Part shown: in pieces, positions 1-8,060 of the stretch
Layout of the letters: every line of letters begins with the position of its first letter
Numbering within the stretch: position 1 is the stretch's first letter
Source of the DNA: Williamsia sp. 1138
GTDB lineage: Bacteria; Actinomycetota; Actinomycetes; Mycobacteriales; Mycobacteriaceae
DNA length: 64,000 nucleotides
Assembly: GCF_002095435.2 (NCBI RefSeq)
Contig: NZ_MJEJ02000053.1
Coordinates: 62,001 to 126,000, forward strand
Direction: 5' to 3'
The notes under the pieces: model-generated
What the model saw: the letters and a program-made list of their open reading frames with translations, nothing else
What the model was told of the DNA's origin: nothing
The model's database searches: none
Made by a program: the position numbers and the translations under genes

Positions 1-284
1 AACAGGCTTTGAAGATTCTCGACGCCGCGGGTGTGCCGTCGGGCCCGATTTATACCGCCGCTGACATCGTGGCAGACGAACAGTACGCCGCACGAGGGAT
101 GATCCAGCATTTCCAGGTCGACACCGGGAGCGACGAGCCATCTGAAGTTGGCTTCGTCGGAGTGGTACCGGTCATCGGCGACAAGTCCGTCCCGATCAGG
201 TCGGTCGGACCCGACCTCGGTGAGCACACCTACGAAGTGCTGTCGGGTCTGCTCGGCCGGTCCGACGAGGAAATGAACCGCTGA
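1..284 (+). CDS. CaiB/BaiF CoA-transferase, C-terminal fragment cut by window edge
   Basis: The reading frame is open from base 3 with no start inside the window, so this is the 3' end of a longer gene. The visible tail (AAGVPSGPIYTAADIVAD and VRSVGPDLGEHT) is typical of the C-terminus of class III CoA-transferases, which move CoA between carboxylic acids. Its TGA overlaps the ATG of the HMG-CoA-lyase-type gene (ATGA), so the two are translationally coupled and probably act on the same substrate. Family assignment is good; substrate unknown. Confidence 0.8.
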   Translation, partial: QALKILDAAGVPSGPIYTAADIVADEQYAARGMIQHFQVDTGSDEPSEVGFVGVVPVIGDKSVPIRSVGPDLGEHTYEVLSGLLGRSDEEMNR

Positions 285-1207
285 TGTATGAGTTCACGCC
301 GACAGCGCAGCTCAGGGACGTCACCATGCGTGACGGTCTCCAACTCACCGGCAAAATGCTTTCCACCGACCGGAAACTCGAAGTGATCCGGCGGATGATC
401 GCACTCGGTGTACCGTCGCTGGAGATCGGATCAATGGCCCGTCCCGACGTGGTGCCACCGATGGCCAACACCCTCGAAGTCATCGGCGAACTCACCGCCG
501 CCGAACTCGAGAAATGCTGGGTCTGGGTCGCCACACCACGGCACGTCGACAAGGCAGCCGCAGCCGGCGCCCGCAACTTCCAATACTGCTTCTCGGCGTC
601 CGACTCCCACAACAAGGCCAACATTGGCAGAACCACAGAAGTCAGCCTCGCGGCGATGCCTGACGCGGCGGACATCGCCCGATCGGTCGGCGGCGAGATG
701 CAACTCTGTATCGCAACGTCTTTCACGTGTCCATTCGAAGGCCACATCCCAGAGCAGAAGGTCCTGGCGATCGCAAACGACGCGCGCGCCTCAGGTGCAA
801 CCGATATCGTCCTCTGCGACACACTGGGACAGGCCGTGCCCGCACAGGTGTCGTCACTGCTGTCACGTGTAGCCGCGGAATCACCGAAGCGGCGCATTGT
901 CTTTCACGGGCACGATACCTGGGGCCTGGGCGTGGCGAACACACTCGCGGCGATCTCCGCGGGAGCCACGATGGTCGATGGCTCACTCGGTGGGCTGGGC
1001 GGATGCCCATTTGCGCCCGGTGCCAGCGGAAACACCTCGAGCGAGGACATCCTTTTCGCGACCCGGCCGCAATGGTTCGGGCCAGAGTCACTGGCGTCGA
1101 TGGTCGAGATCTCCGAGAAGCTGTTGGCCGAGTTGGGAGAACCGATACGGTCAAAAACCGTTCAGGGCGCACGGTCAAATGCAAAGGCGTTCGACTGGGT
1201 CATCTGA
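284..1207 (+). CDS. HMG-CoA lyase-family protein
   Basis: 307 residues, one DRE-TIM (HMGL-like) barrel. The family retro-aldolase residues are present: RDGLQ at 16-20 (Arg and Asp), an HGHD metal-binding pair late in the barrel, and the glycine-rich GLGGCPFAP loop with the catalytic Cys followed by the GNTSSED Asn. The family cleaves 3-hydroxy-3-methylglutaryl-CoA or similar 3-hydroxyacyl-CoAs to acetyl-CoA plus a keto compound. ATGA overlap with the CoA-transferase gene upstream suggests CoA activation followed by cleavage. The exact substrate could differ from HMG-CoA, since this family also contains citramalyl-CoA-type lyases. Confidence 0.85.
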   Translation: MYEFTPTAQLRDVTMRDGLQLTGKMLSTDRKLEVIRRMIALGVPSLEIGSMARPDVVPPMANTLEVIGELTAAELEKCWVWVATPRHVDKAAAAGARNFQYCFSASDSHNKANIGRTTEVSLAAMPDAADIARSVGGEMQLCIATSFTCPFEGHIPEQKVLAIANDARASGATDIVLCDTLGQAVPAQVSSLLSRVAAESPKRRIVFHGHDTWGLGVANTLAAISAGATMVDGSLGGLGGCPFAPGASGNTSSEDILFATRPQWFGPESLASMVEISEKLLAELGEPIRSKTVQGARSNAKAFDWVI

Positions 1208-1252
1208 GGCTGTAGAGGCGACATTGCGCCGCTCCATCGTCGAGCCATCAGC

Positions 1253-1279
1253 TGAGCTGCAGTCAGACGGGTCAGCTCA
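1253..1279 (+). terminator. Putative terminator hairpin after the lyase gene
   Basis: Perfect 7-bp inverted repeat TGAGCTG / CAGCTCA with a 13-nt loop, 45 bases past the stop of the lyase gene and between convergent genes. There is no T-run, which is common for actinobacterial hairpin terminators. Functional status is inferred. Confidence 0.35.
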
Positions 1280-1357
1280 CGACGATGGGCTGATGTCGGA
1301 CCCGTGGCTGAATCACGCGTGAGCGCGGCGCCCTAATCAGTGCGGGTCTCGATCGGA

Positions 1358-2518
1358 TCAACGGTAGATCGCGCGATAAATCTCGCAGATCTGGTCTGCG
1401 TCGGGTACGAGCGGGTTGTTGCCCGGGGATCCCGATGCCAGTGCTTGCTCGGCCATCAGGGGGATTCGTGTCTCCCAATCATGTTGCGCAATACCGTATA
1501 CCGAGGGTGTCGGGACGTCGACGTCGATGCACAGCGCTTTGAGTGCATCCACCAGAGCGCCAGCAGCGACCGGGTCAGGGGTCGCATCGCTGGACACGCC
1601 CAACGCGCGAGCACAGTCGGCGTAGCGCTGTAGTGCTCCCGAGATTGAGAACGCGGTGACTGCCGGAAAGAGCATCGCGTTCGACAAGCCATGCGCCACA
1701 TGAAAGTGCCCGCCGATCGGCCGACTCATGCCATGCACCAACGCGACGCTGGAGTTTGAGAAGGCCATCCCGGCCTGCATCGACGCCAACATCATCGCCT
1801 CGCGTGCCGACCGGTCTCCTCCGTCGCGATACGCGACGCGGAGGTGTTTACCGATGGTGTTGATCGCAGTGAGACACAGGCCGTCCGTAAAGGGGTTGGC
1901 CTTGCGGCTCACATACGCCTCGACCGCGTGGGTGAGTGCATCCACACCGGTGTCGGCGGTGAGTCGCGGCGGCATGCTCAGGGTCAGTTCGTAGTCGACC
2001 ACTGCGGCTGTCGGCAGGAATGAGGTGCCCGGGCACAACATTTTCTCATCCGTCGCACTGTCGGTGATCACAGTGAACCTCGTTGCTTCAGAGCCACTTC
2101 CGGAGGTCGTCGGAATCGCAATGACGGGTAGCGCCGCACCGGCGTACTGACTAGGCGCCTTTAGCTGCGTCATCTCCGAACCGGTGACAGCCAGGACCGC
2201 TAGGGCTTTGGCGGTGTCCATGGGGCTTCCGCCGCCGAATCCGATCACCACGTCAGCGCGGTGTGCTCGCACTGCGTCGAGACCGGGTACCAGGGATTCA
2301 GTCGTCGGGTCGGGGATCGTATCGGAGAAGACTGCGGCCTCGGTTCCGGCCGTCGTGAGGATCTCGACGGCGGAGTCGATCACTCCAGACCCGACCAAGA
2401 ACGCATCGGTGACGATCAGTGGGCGCCTGACACCCAAGGTGGTAGTGACCTCCCCGAGGGATGCCAGTGCGCCGCCGCCGACTCGGAGCAGCCGGGGTAA
2501 AGCGATATCAGGTATCAT
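1358..2518 (-). CDS. Iron-containing alcohol dehydrogenase
   Basis: 386 residues, family III (Fe-type) alcohol dehydrogenase. The N-terminal NAD(P)-binding part has GGGSPMDTAK, and the C-terminal metal-binding part has DALTHAVEAY and the two-His segment VHGMSRPIGGHFHVAHG. It should interconvert an alcohol or hydroxy-acid with its aldehyde. The ATG at 2518 is chosen because AAAAGGAG lies 5 nt upstream; an ATG 21 bases further up lacks such a site. It lies 26 bases downstream of mmsA on the same strand, so it probably shares its transcript and supplies or removes a semialdehyde. Confidence 0.87.
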   Translation of the reverse strand: MIPDIALPRLLRVGGGALASLGEVTTTLGVRRPLIVTDAFLVGSGVIDSAVEILTTAGTEAAVFSDTIPDPTTESLVPGLDAVRAHRADVVIGFGGGSPMDTAKALAVLAVTGSEMTQLKAPSQYAGAALPVIAIPTTSGSGSEATRFTVITDSATDEKMLCPGTSFLPTAAVVDYELTLSMPPRLTADTGVDALTHAVEAYVSRKANPFTDGLCLTAINTIGKHLRVAYRDGGDRSAREAMMLASMQAGMAFSNSSVALVHGMSRPIGGHFHVAHGLSNAMLFPAVTAFSISGALQRYADCARALGVSSDATPDPVAAGALVDALKALCIDVDVPTPSVYGIAQHDWETRIPLMAEQALASGSPGNNPLVPDADQICEIYRAIYR

Positions 2519-2544
2519 GGTAACTCCTTTTAATGTCATGGTGA

Positions 2545-4041
2545 TCAGCTATTTTCGGGGAATCCGAGGTTAATGCCCCCATGGCTTGGATCGAGCCAGC
2601 GGCTGGTGATCGCCTTGGTGCGGGTGAAGAAGTGCACACCTTCCATACCGTGAGCGTGGCTGTCTCCGAAGAGCGAGGCCTTCCAACCACCGAAACTGTA
2701 GTAGGCCATGGGCACGGGAATGGGGACATTGATGCCCACCATGCCGACTTCGACTTCGTTCTGGAATCGGCGTGCTGCTCCGCCGTCGTTGGTGAAGATG
2801 GCGGTGCCGTTGCCGTAGGGGTTGGCGTTGATCAGCTCGAGTGCCTGATCGTATGTCTTGACCCGGACGACCGACAGCACGGGGCCGAAGATCTCGTCGG
2901 TGTAGACAGTCATGTCCGGGGTGACGTTGTCGAGCAGCGTGGGCCCGAGCCAGAATCCCTCGGCGGGAAGGTCGTTGCCGTTGGTGATGGTGCGTCCGTC
3001 GACGACGAGGGTGGCGCCAGCGGCCGCACCGGCATCGACGTAGCTGCGAACCTTGTCTCGATGTGCGGCAGTTACTAGCGGCCCCATGTCAGAGTCGTGA
3101 GTACCATCGCCAGTCTTGAGGGGCCGGGTGCGATCGGCGATCTTGGCGACCAGTTCGTCGGCGATGTCGCCTACGGCCACCAGAATCGAGATCGCCATGC
3201 ACCGCTCACCTGCTGAGCCGAATCCGGCGTTGACCATTGCGTCGGCAGCCAGATCTAGGTCGGCGTCGGGCAACACGATCGCATGGTTCTTGGCGCCGCC
3301 TAGAGCTTGGACGCGTTTCCCGGCGGCCGTGCCGGTGGCGTACACGTACCGGGCGATGGGCGTGGAGCCCACAAACGAGACCGACTTGATGGCCGGGTTG
3401 GTGAGCAATTCGTCCACCGCAGTCTTGTCGCCCTGCAGAACATTGAAGACCCCGTCGGGCAGACCGGCCTCGACCCACAGCCGCGCCATCCAGAGCGCGG
3501 CCGATGGGTCTTTCTCGCTGGGTTTGAGCACGACCGTGTTACCGGCGGCGATCGCGATGGGGAAGAACCACATCGGAACCATGGCTGGGAAGTTGAACGG
3601 TGAAATGATTGCGACCGGGCCCAGGGGTTGGCTCACCGAGTATGCATCGACCTTGGCGGAGGCGTTCTCGGTGTAACCGCCCTTAAGCAAGTGCGGTATG
3701 CCGCAAGCGAACTCGACGACCTCTTGGCCGCGGCTGACCTCCCCGAGGGCGTCTGAGACGACCTTGCCGTGTTCGGCTGTGATGATCTCGGCGAGTTCAC
3801 CCTTGCGTTCGTTGAGCAGTTCGCGGAACTTGAACATTACGGCCGTCCGCTTAGATAGAGACGTGTCCCGCCAGCCCGGAAATGCGGCTGCTGCGGCCTC
3901 GATGACTGCACGCGAATCGTCAACCGTGGCAAGCCGTACCTCGCCGGTCACGTCGCCGTTCGCCGGATTGGTCACCGGCGCCACAGCATCGGAAGCCCCG
4001 GTGAAAGGTTTGCCTTCGGACCAGTGCGTGATTTCTGCCAT
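2545..4041 (-). CDS. mmsA: CoA-acylating methylmalonate-semialdehyde dehydrogenase
   Basis: 498 residues, usual length for MmsA. The aldehyde-dehydrogenase fold shows SPFNFP (Asn150), the FVGSTP nucleotide loop, and GERCMA with the nucleophile at Cys281; the Cys-Met-Ala context and the C-terminal motif FTRTKAITSRW are characteristic of MmsA rather than of ordinary aldehyde dehydrogenases. It converts methylmalonate or malonate semialdehyde to propionyl-CoA or acetyl-CoA in valine, beta-alanine or inositol breakdown. GAAGGAGGA precedes the ATG. First gene of a two-gene unit with the iron alcohol dehydrogenase, divergent from a LysR gene that is the obvious candidate regulator. Confidence 0.93.
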   Translation of the reverse strand: MAEITHWSEGKPFTGASDAVAPVTNPANGDVTGEVRLATVDDSRAVIEAAAAAFPGWRDTSLSKRTAVMFKFRELLNERKGELAEIITAEHGKVVSDALGEVSRGQEVVEFACGIPHLLKGGYTENASAKVDAYSVSQPLGPVAIISPFNFPAMVPMWFFPIAIAAGNTVVLKPSEKDPSAALWMARLWVEAGLPDGVFNVLQGDKTAVDELLTNPAIKSVSFVGSTPIARYVYATGTAAGKRVQALGGAKNHAIVLPDADLDLAADAMVNAGFGSAGERCMAISILVAVGDIADELVAKIADRTRPLKTGDGTHDSDMGPLVTAAHRDKVRSYVDAGAAAGATLVVDGRTITNGNDLPAEGFWLGPTLLDNVTPDMTVYTDEIFGPVLSVVRVKTYDQALELINANPYGNGTAIFTNDGGAARRFQNEVEVGMVGINVPIPVPMAYYSFGGWKASLFGDSHAHGMEGVHFFTRTKAITSRWLDPSHGGINLGFPENS

Positions 4042-4109
4042 AGGATCCTCCTTCGATCGGTGTCCTGCCTAGCCTGCATCTGTACTTCCGCACAGGTCAA
4101 GAACCACTT

Positions 4110-4127
4110 TTGCATTTGCCTCTGCAA
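4110..4127. promoter_or_regulatory. Putative LysR operator between mmsA and its regulator
   Basis: Inverted repeat TTGCA-N8-TGCAA in the 88-bp divergent gap, ending 2 bases before the LysR start. Its position fits an autoregulatory LysR site controlling both directions. Binding is inferred. Confidence 0.45.
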
Positions 4128-4129
4128 GA

Positions 4130-5050
4130 ATGCACAGCCATGATGGTTTGGTGCCTAGCGCTGACAATCTGCGATACCTGCTCGAACTGTCCCGATCGGG
4201 CCGGCTGGTCGAGGCTGGCCGGCGGCTCGGCGTTGATCACACCACCGTCAGCAGGCGGATATCGGCGTTGGAACGTGAGACAGGCGAGCGGCTGTTTGAT
4301 CGACATATCTCAGGCTGGCAGCTCACCGTCGCCGGCCAACGTATGCTGCCGTACGCCGAGTCTGTGGAGGCAGCGATGGCAGCCGCATACGACACCACCA
4401 ACAGCGCCACCCTGACTGGCGCTGTCCGGATTGTCGCCCCCGATGGATTCGGTGTGTATGTTCTGGCTCCCGCTCTATCAAGGCTTCGGGCGGCTCATCC
4501 GGGGCTGGTCATCGAGGTGGTGACCGCCACTAGTCAGGATCCCTTGACGGTTCGGGAGTTTGACGTGGCCATCACCCTGGTGAAACCGCAACGTCGCTCC
4601 AGCATCATCACCAAACTGGCCACCTACAGCCTGGGGCTATACGCCGCCGAAGACTATCTCGATGCCACCGGACACCCAGCGGACCTATCCGAGCTGGGCG
4701 AGTGCACCCTAATCTGGTACGTAGATGCATTACTCGATGTCGCACCCTTGCAACTCCTCGACCACTTGGGACCTGGTGTGGCTGCCCAGGTCCAGATGAA
4801 CAACATCGCCGGACATCATCAGGCTGCACGGTCGGGTCTGGGCATCGCGCCGTTGCCTACCTATGTAGGTGATCCAGATCCCCGCCTAATCAGGATTCTG
4901 CCGCAACATTTCTCGGTCATTGGCCAGTACTGGCAGGTCGTTCCCCGCGATATCGCCCGATCCACCCGGGTGCGGGCGGTCGCTGGCATATTGGCGGACA
5001 CGGTCGCCAATCACAATCATCTGACCGCTGAACCTGTTGCAACACAGTAA
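4130..5050 (+). CDS. LysR-family transcriptional regulator
   Basis: 306 residues. A winged helix-turn-helix occupies about residues 10-68 (DNLRYLLELSRSGRLVEAGR then TVSRRISALERETGERLFDR), followed by the periplasmic-binding-like effector domain from about 95 onward. Divergent from mmsA with a palindrome in between, so it probably controls the mmsA/iron-ADH unit in response to a metabolite. The ATG at 4130 lacks a clear ribosome site; a GTG at 4151 is an alternative start that would still keep the whole HTH. Confidence 0.88.
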   Translation: MHSHDGLVPSADNLRYLLELSRSGRLVEAGRRLGVDHTTVSRRISALERETGERLFDRHISGWQLTVAGQRMLPYAESVEAAMAAAYDTTNSATLTGAVRIVAPDGFGVYVLAPALSRLRAAHPGLVIEVVTATSQDPLTVREFDVAITLVKPQRRSSIITKLATYSLGLYAAEDYLDATGHPADLSELGECTLIWYVDALLDVAPLQLLDHLGPGVAAQVQMNNIAGHHQAARSGLGIAPLPTYVGDPDPRLIRILPQHFSVIGQYWQVVPRDIARSTRVRAVAGILADTVANHNHLTAEPVATQ

Positions 5051-5473
5051 TAATCGGCCGAGTGCATCAACTGCCTTGGCGAACTGGGTAGTCCTTACAT
5101 CAAGTTCTGAGTTGTCGTGTACGAAGCTGATGTGGATTGGGCAGCTTCCTCGTGGAGAGTTATCACGCGGACGCTGCAGAGGCTACTCAGTGCCGTCGCG
5201 TCCCACGTTCGATTGCCTAAGCGCGAATGTATTAGATAGCTATACAGCATGTGCTGTTGAGGCAGGGTTGTGCGTCAACCGGCCCAAATTCCAGGTCGGA
5301 TCTTCAAGCCCAGTGTCTTACTCGTACCTTCTGAGCTCGAAAGTCCAGGTCAGATATTAGAGTCTCCGCCCCAGCTGCAATCGCTGGTGGCGGCCGATCG
5401 TCGCCAGGCCAACCTGATCTCTGGCATCACCCGCTGGCTGGGGACTGACGTCGCGGCAACGAACATGCCGCAT
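5051..5473. other. 423-bp convergent intergenic region, no assured gene
   Basis: Lies between the ends of the LysR and response-regulator genes. It holds a short palindrome, ACAGCA-TG-TGCTGT, at 5244-5257 that could be part of a terminator. An open frame from a TTG at 5270 runs on the plus strand into the antisense of the response regulator; its first about 65 codons look mildly protein-like (SLVAADRRQANLISGITRWL) but there is no recognisable family or good ribosome site. It could be a gene remnant; not called as a gene. Confidence 0.4.
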
Positions 5474-6058
5474 TCAGAGGAGGTTGAGACGGTAGGCAGC
5501 GACGATCGCCTCGGCGCGGTTGCGAACGTCCAATCGTTGCATTGCGTCCTGCCAATACGCTTTCACAGTGCTCGTCTGTAGTCCGAGTTCATCGGCGATC
5601 TCAGCATTCGTCATGCCCGTTGCCACCCGGTTCAGAATTTCTCGTTGCCTTGGCGTCAGCCGATCTTGTGTGGGTTCGTCTACCTGCAGACTGCCGTCAC
5701 CTGCTGCCCTCATCGCCTCGCGCAACCGTGCGGGGGGTAGCTCCTTCGGGAGAGTGGCGATCGCACCGGCACGTCGCGCTTTGGTAATGTCCGGGTGGCC
5801 TGGGTGTGCGGTGAACAGCAGAATCTGAGAGGTCGGCGTTGCCAAGCGAATTGATGTAACCGCGGTCAGCACGTCAGTCCCGTGCAGGCGCACATCCAGG
5901 AGAATCACGGTGGGACGTGTGTGGCGCGCCACGGCAACCGCTTCCTGAAGGGTTGCCGCTGCCCCGACCAGGGAGAACTCCGGAGCGCCTTCGAGGATCT
6001 TTGCCACCCCGTGTTGGACAATAGGGTGGTCGTCAACGATGAACACGGAGATTGTCAT
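5474..6058 (-). CDS. NarL/FixJ-family response regulator
   Basis: 194 residues. The receiver domain (1-120) has the acidic pair Asp9/Asp10, phospho-acceptor Asp55 (VILLDVRLHG), a Thr in LLFTAHPG and the conserved Lys in LPKEL. A LuxR-type HTH follows at about 132-190 (TPRQREILNRVATGMTNAEI). It overlaps the end of the histidine kinase gene by four bases, so the pair forms one two-component system. Targets are unknown; the adjacent acyl-CoA ligase and CocE promoters are plausible. Confidence 0.92.
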   Translation of the reverse strand: MTISVFIVDDHPIVQHGVAKILEGAPEFSLVGAAATLQEAVAVARHTRPTVILLDVRLHGTDVLTAVTSIRLATPTSQILLFTAHPGHPDITKARRAGAIATLPKELPPARLREAMRAAGDGSLQVDEPTQDRLTPRQREILNRVATGMTNAEIADELGLQTSTVKAYWQDAMQRLDVRNRAEAIVAAYRLNLL

Positions 6059-7170
6059 GTGGGCAGGCGCGCCCTGATGGTGAAACCTGTTACGTCATCC
6101 TCGGTGAGCACGGCGATACTCCCACCGAGCCTCGTGATTCTGTCTTCTGCTCCGGTCAGACCAATACCCGGCACCAGACTGGCTGGGGCAGGTCCGTCGT
6201 TGGACACAGCGACGGTCACCTGGGTTGGGACAGAAGCGACCGTCACCGATGCGTGATGGGCGTTGGTATGACGCTCGACATTGGACAGGGCCACAGCTAC
6301 GAATCGGGAAAGAGCTTGCACACGCGCGCCGTCGATAGGCGGTAGAGATCCAAGAAACACTGCAACGGATGTGATACCGGTGCGCCGTTCGAACTCGTCG
6401 ACAACGCCCTGCACCTCCGCGTGTAGGTCTGCTGTTGCCTCACCATGCCATTGGCTGACCAGGGATCGGACCAGTCCACCGGCTTCGACCAACTCGCGTT
6501 GCAGATCCGCTATCTCGCGTTGGATTTCGATCGCTGCTGCCCTACGTTGCAGCTGATCAGTCCGGGCAGCAATGGAGAAGAGCATGGCACTGAGGCCGTC
6601 GTGGAGCTCCTCGCTGATCCGCCGCCGTTCAGCCAGGGCCGCAGCAGCGGCTTTGTCTCGGCTCCGCTTTGCGATCCCGAGCGCAAAGCTCGCCCTTTGT
6701 GCCAGATTTTCTATATTGCTGACCGTTTTGTCTGCGAAAGGCCCTGAGCTTCGGCGGCCGACGGTCAACACCCCTAGAATGTCCTTATCTAGGCTCAAAG
6801 GAGCGGCGATCATACGTTGCACGTGCTCGGACTCGATGATGTGGTCGAACTGATGGGTGATGGTCGGGGATCCGAAATAGTCGTCGACCCAATGAATGGT
6901 GGCGCGTTCGAAAACTCGCCCAGTCATGCCTTCGCCCGCCCCCACGTTCAATCGAATCAAGCCACCCGTCTCTTGCCCCAGCACCCGCTCCACAACGAGC
7001 CCGCCGGTTTGGTCGGGTAGAGCCACCCATGCGACCGCGCCAGAGTGACCATCACTTTCCAAGGCCTCGCGCAGCGTCGAGATGACAGCCGAATCCTCAT
7101 CGAAGACTGTTCTGACGTCCAGTAGCGCCCCCATCACGGTCTCCAACGGCGGCCGGTCCGATTCCACCAC
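6055..7170 (-). CDS. GAF-domain sensor histidine kinase
   Basis: 371 residues, no transmembrane segment, so a cytosolic sensor. A GAF domain covers about 15-170; the dimerisation/phosphoacceptor segment RRRISEELHDGLSAM contains His190 (HisKA_3 type); the ATPase domain has ALSNVERHTNAHHAS (N-box Asn297) and GIGLTGAEDRI. Architecture resembles the DevS/DosT-like and NarX-like kinases that pair with LuxR-type regulators. GTG start at 7170 with GAAGG five bases upstream. Ligand of the GAF domain (heme, small molecule or redox) cannot be told from sequence. Confidence 0.9.
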   Translation of the reverse strand: MVESDRPPLETVMGALLDVRTVFDEDSAVISTLREALESDGHSGAVAWVALPDQTGGLVVERVLGQETGGLIRLNVGAGEGMTGRVFERATIHWVDDYFGSPTITHQFDHIIESEHVQRMIAAPLSLDKDILGVLTVGRRSSGPFADKTVSNIENLAQRASFALGIAKRSRDKAAAAALAERRRISEELHDGLSAMLFSIAARTDQLQRRAAAIEIQREIADLQRELVEAGGLVRSLVSQWHGEATADLHAEVQGVVDEFERRTGITSVAVFLGSLPPIDGARVQALSRFVAVALSNVERHTNAHHASVTVASVPTQVTVAVSNDGPAPASLVPGIGLTGAEDRITRLGGSIAVLTEDDVTGFTIRARLPT

Positions 7171-7245
7171 AATGACCTTCTGTCGACACTGATCTCTAGG
7201 ACCAGTGTGCGCGCTTTTGGACGAAGTTGGAAGCCTGGCGTCATG

Positions 7246-8037
7246 TCACCTGTCGGCAAGGCGCACCGGGTCGCGGCCAGGCGGCCCTGCGAAGGCTTGC
7301 ACGACCTTGAGCCAATCCGCTGCATTTTCTCCCGTGGCTGAGACGTCCACGTCGTCACGATGCCTGCGGCGCGTCGCGAGTAGCGCGAAGTCATGACCCA
7401 GGCCGGTGACCCGTTCGGCCGCGTCTTCTGGTCCCCAGCACCAGATCTCGCCGCTGGGCCCGGCCAATTCGACTCGGATCTCGATGTCCGGGGCGCGCAG
7501 GCCACGGTTGGCATAGGCAAACGTCCTAGTCTTGACACCCAGGTGGCAAACATGTCGCGCCCGAGATGTCATCGGAATCTGCAGGCCCAGTGTTTCGCCT
7601 ACATCGTGTCCATGAGCCCATGTTTCCATCAGCCGTGCGGTTGCCATCGTGGTCGGATTCATAGGGGGCCCGAACCATGGGATTTTCTGGCCGTCGGGTA
7701 CCTCACGCAACGCAGTCTGGACGTCGGTGCGACCACGCCTCCACATGGCCAACAGGTTCTTCGGGGGTAGCAGTGCCAAAGACTTGGCCGTGGAGTTGAT
7801 GAGTTCGTTGAGGTCTGCGATACCCCGCTCGCGAGTTCCCTCGAAACGTTCCGGAGCACATATGGCGTCGATCGATGTCAGGTCAGTCCAGTGCAGGTGG
7901 GCGATCTGGTGCATGGTGGTCCAGCCCTCGATCGTTGTGACCTTGTCCCAGTTCGAGACATCGACGCTGTCGATCCACTCGTCGAGCTGGGCATTCTCGG
8001 CCGCGAGATCGGCCAGAACAGCCTCACACCGGGTCAT
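7246..8037 (-). CDS. TIGR03084-type DinB/maleylpyruvate-isomerase-like protein
   Basis: 263 residues. The N-terminal half resembles the mycothiol-dependent maleylpyruvate isomerase/DinB four-helix metal-binding fold, with WTTMHQIAHLHWTD supplying candidate metal-binding histidines and METWAHGHDV a further pair. This actinobacterial family is of unknown biochemical role. ATG at 8037 chosen because GGAGG lies just upstream; the longer open frame would run into the acyl-CoA ligase gene. It follows the ligase by 23 bases and is probably co-transcribed with it. Confidence 0.78.
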   Translation of the reverse strand: MTRCEAVLADLAAENAQLDEWIDSVDVSNWDKVTTIEGWTTMHQIAHLHWTDLTSIDAICAPERFEGTRERGIADLNELINSTAKSLALLPPKNLLAMWRRGRTDVQTALREVPDGQKIPWFGPPMNPTTMATARLMETWAHGHDVGETLGLQIPMTSRARHVCHLGVKTRTFAYANRGLRAPDIEIRVELAGPSGEIWCWGPEDAAERVTGLGHDFALLATRRRHRDDVDVSATGENAADWLKVVQAFAGPPGRDPVRLADR

Positions 8038-8060
8038 GGACCCTCCGGCTACCATAGTCT

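Noticed and set aside
196-897. Long open frames antisense to the HMG-CoA-lyase-type gene
   Set aside because: They mirror the codon pattern of the real gene in high-GC DNA, have no family motifs or ribosome sites and overlap a gene with intact catalytic residues.
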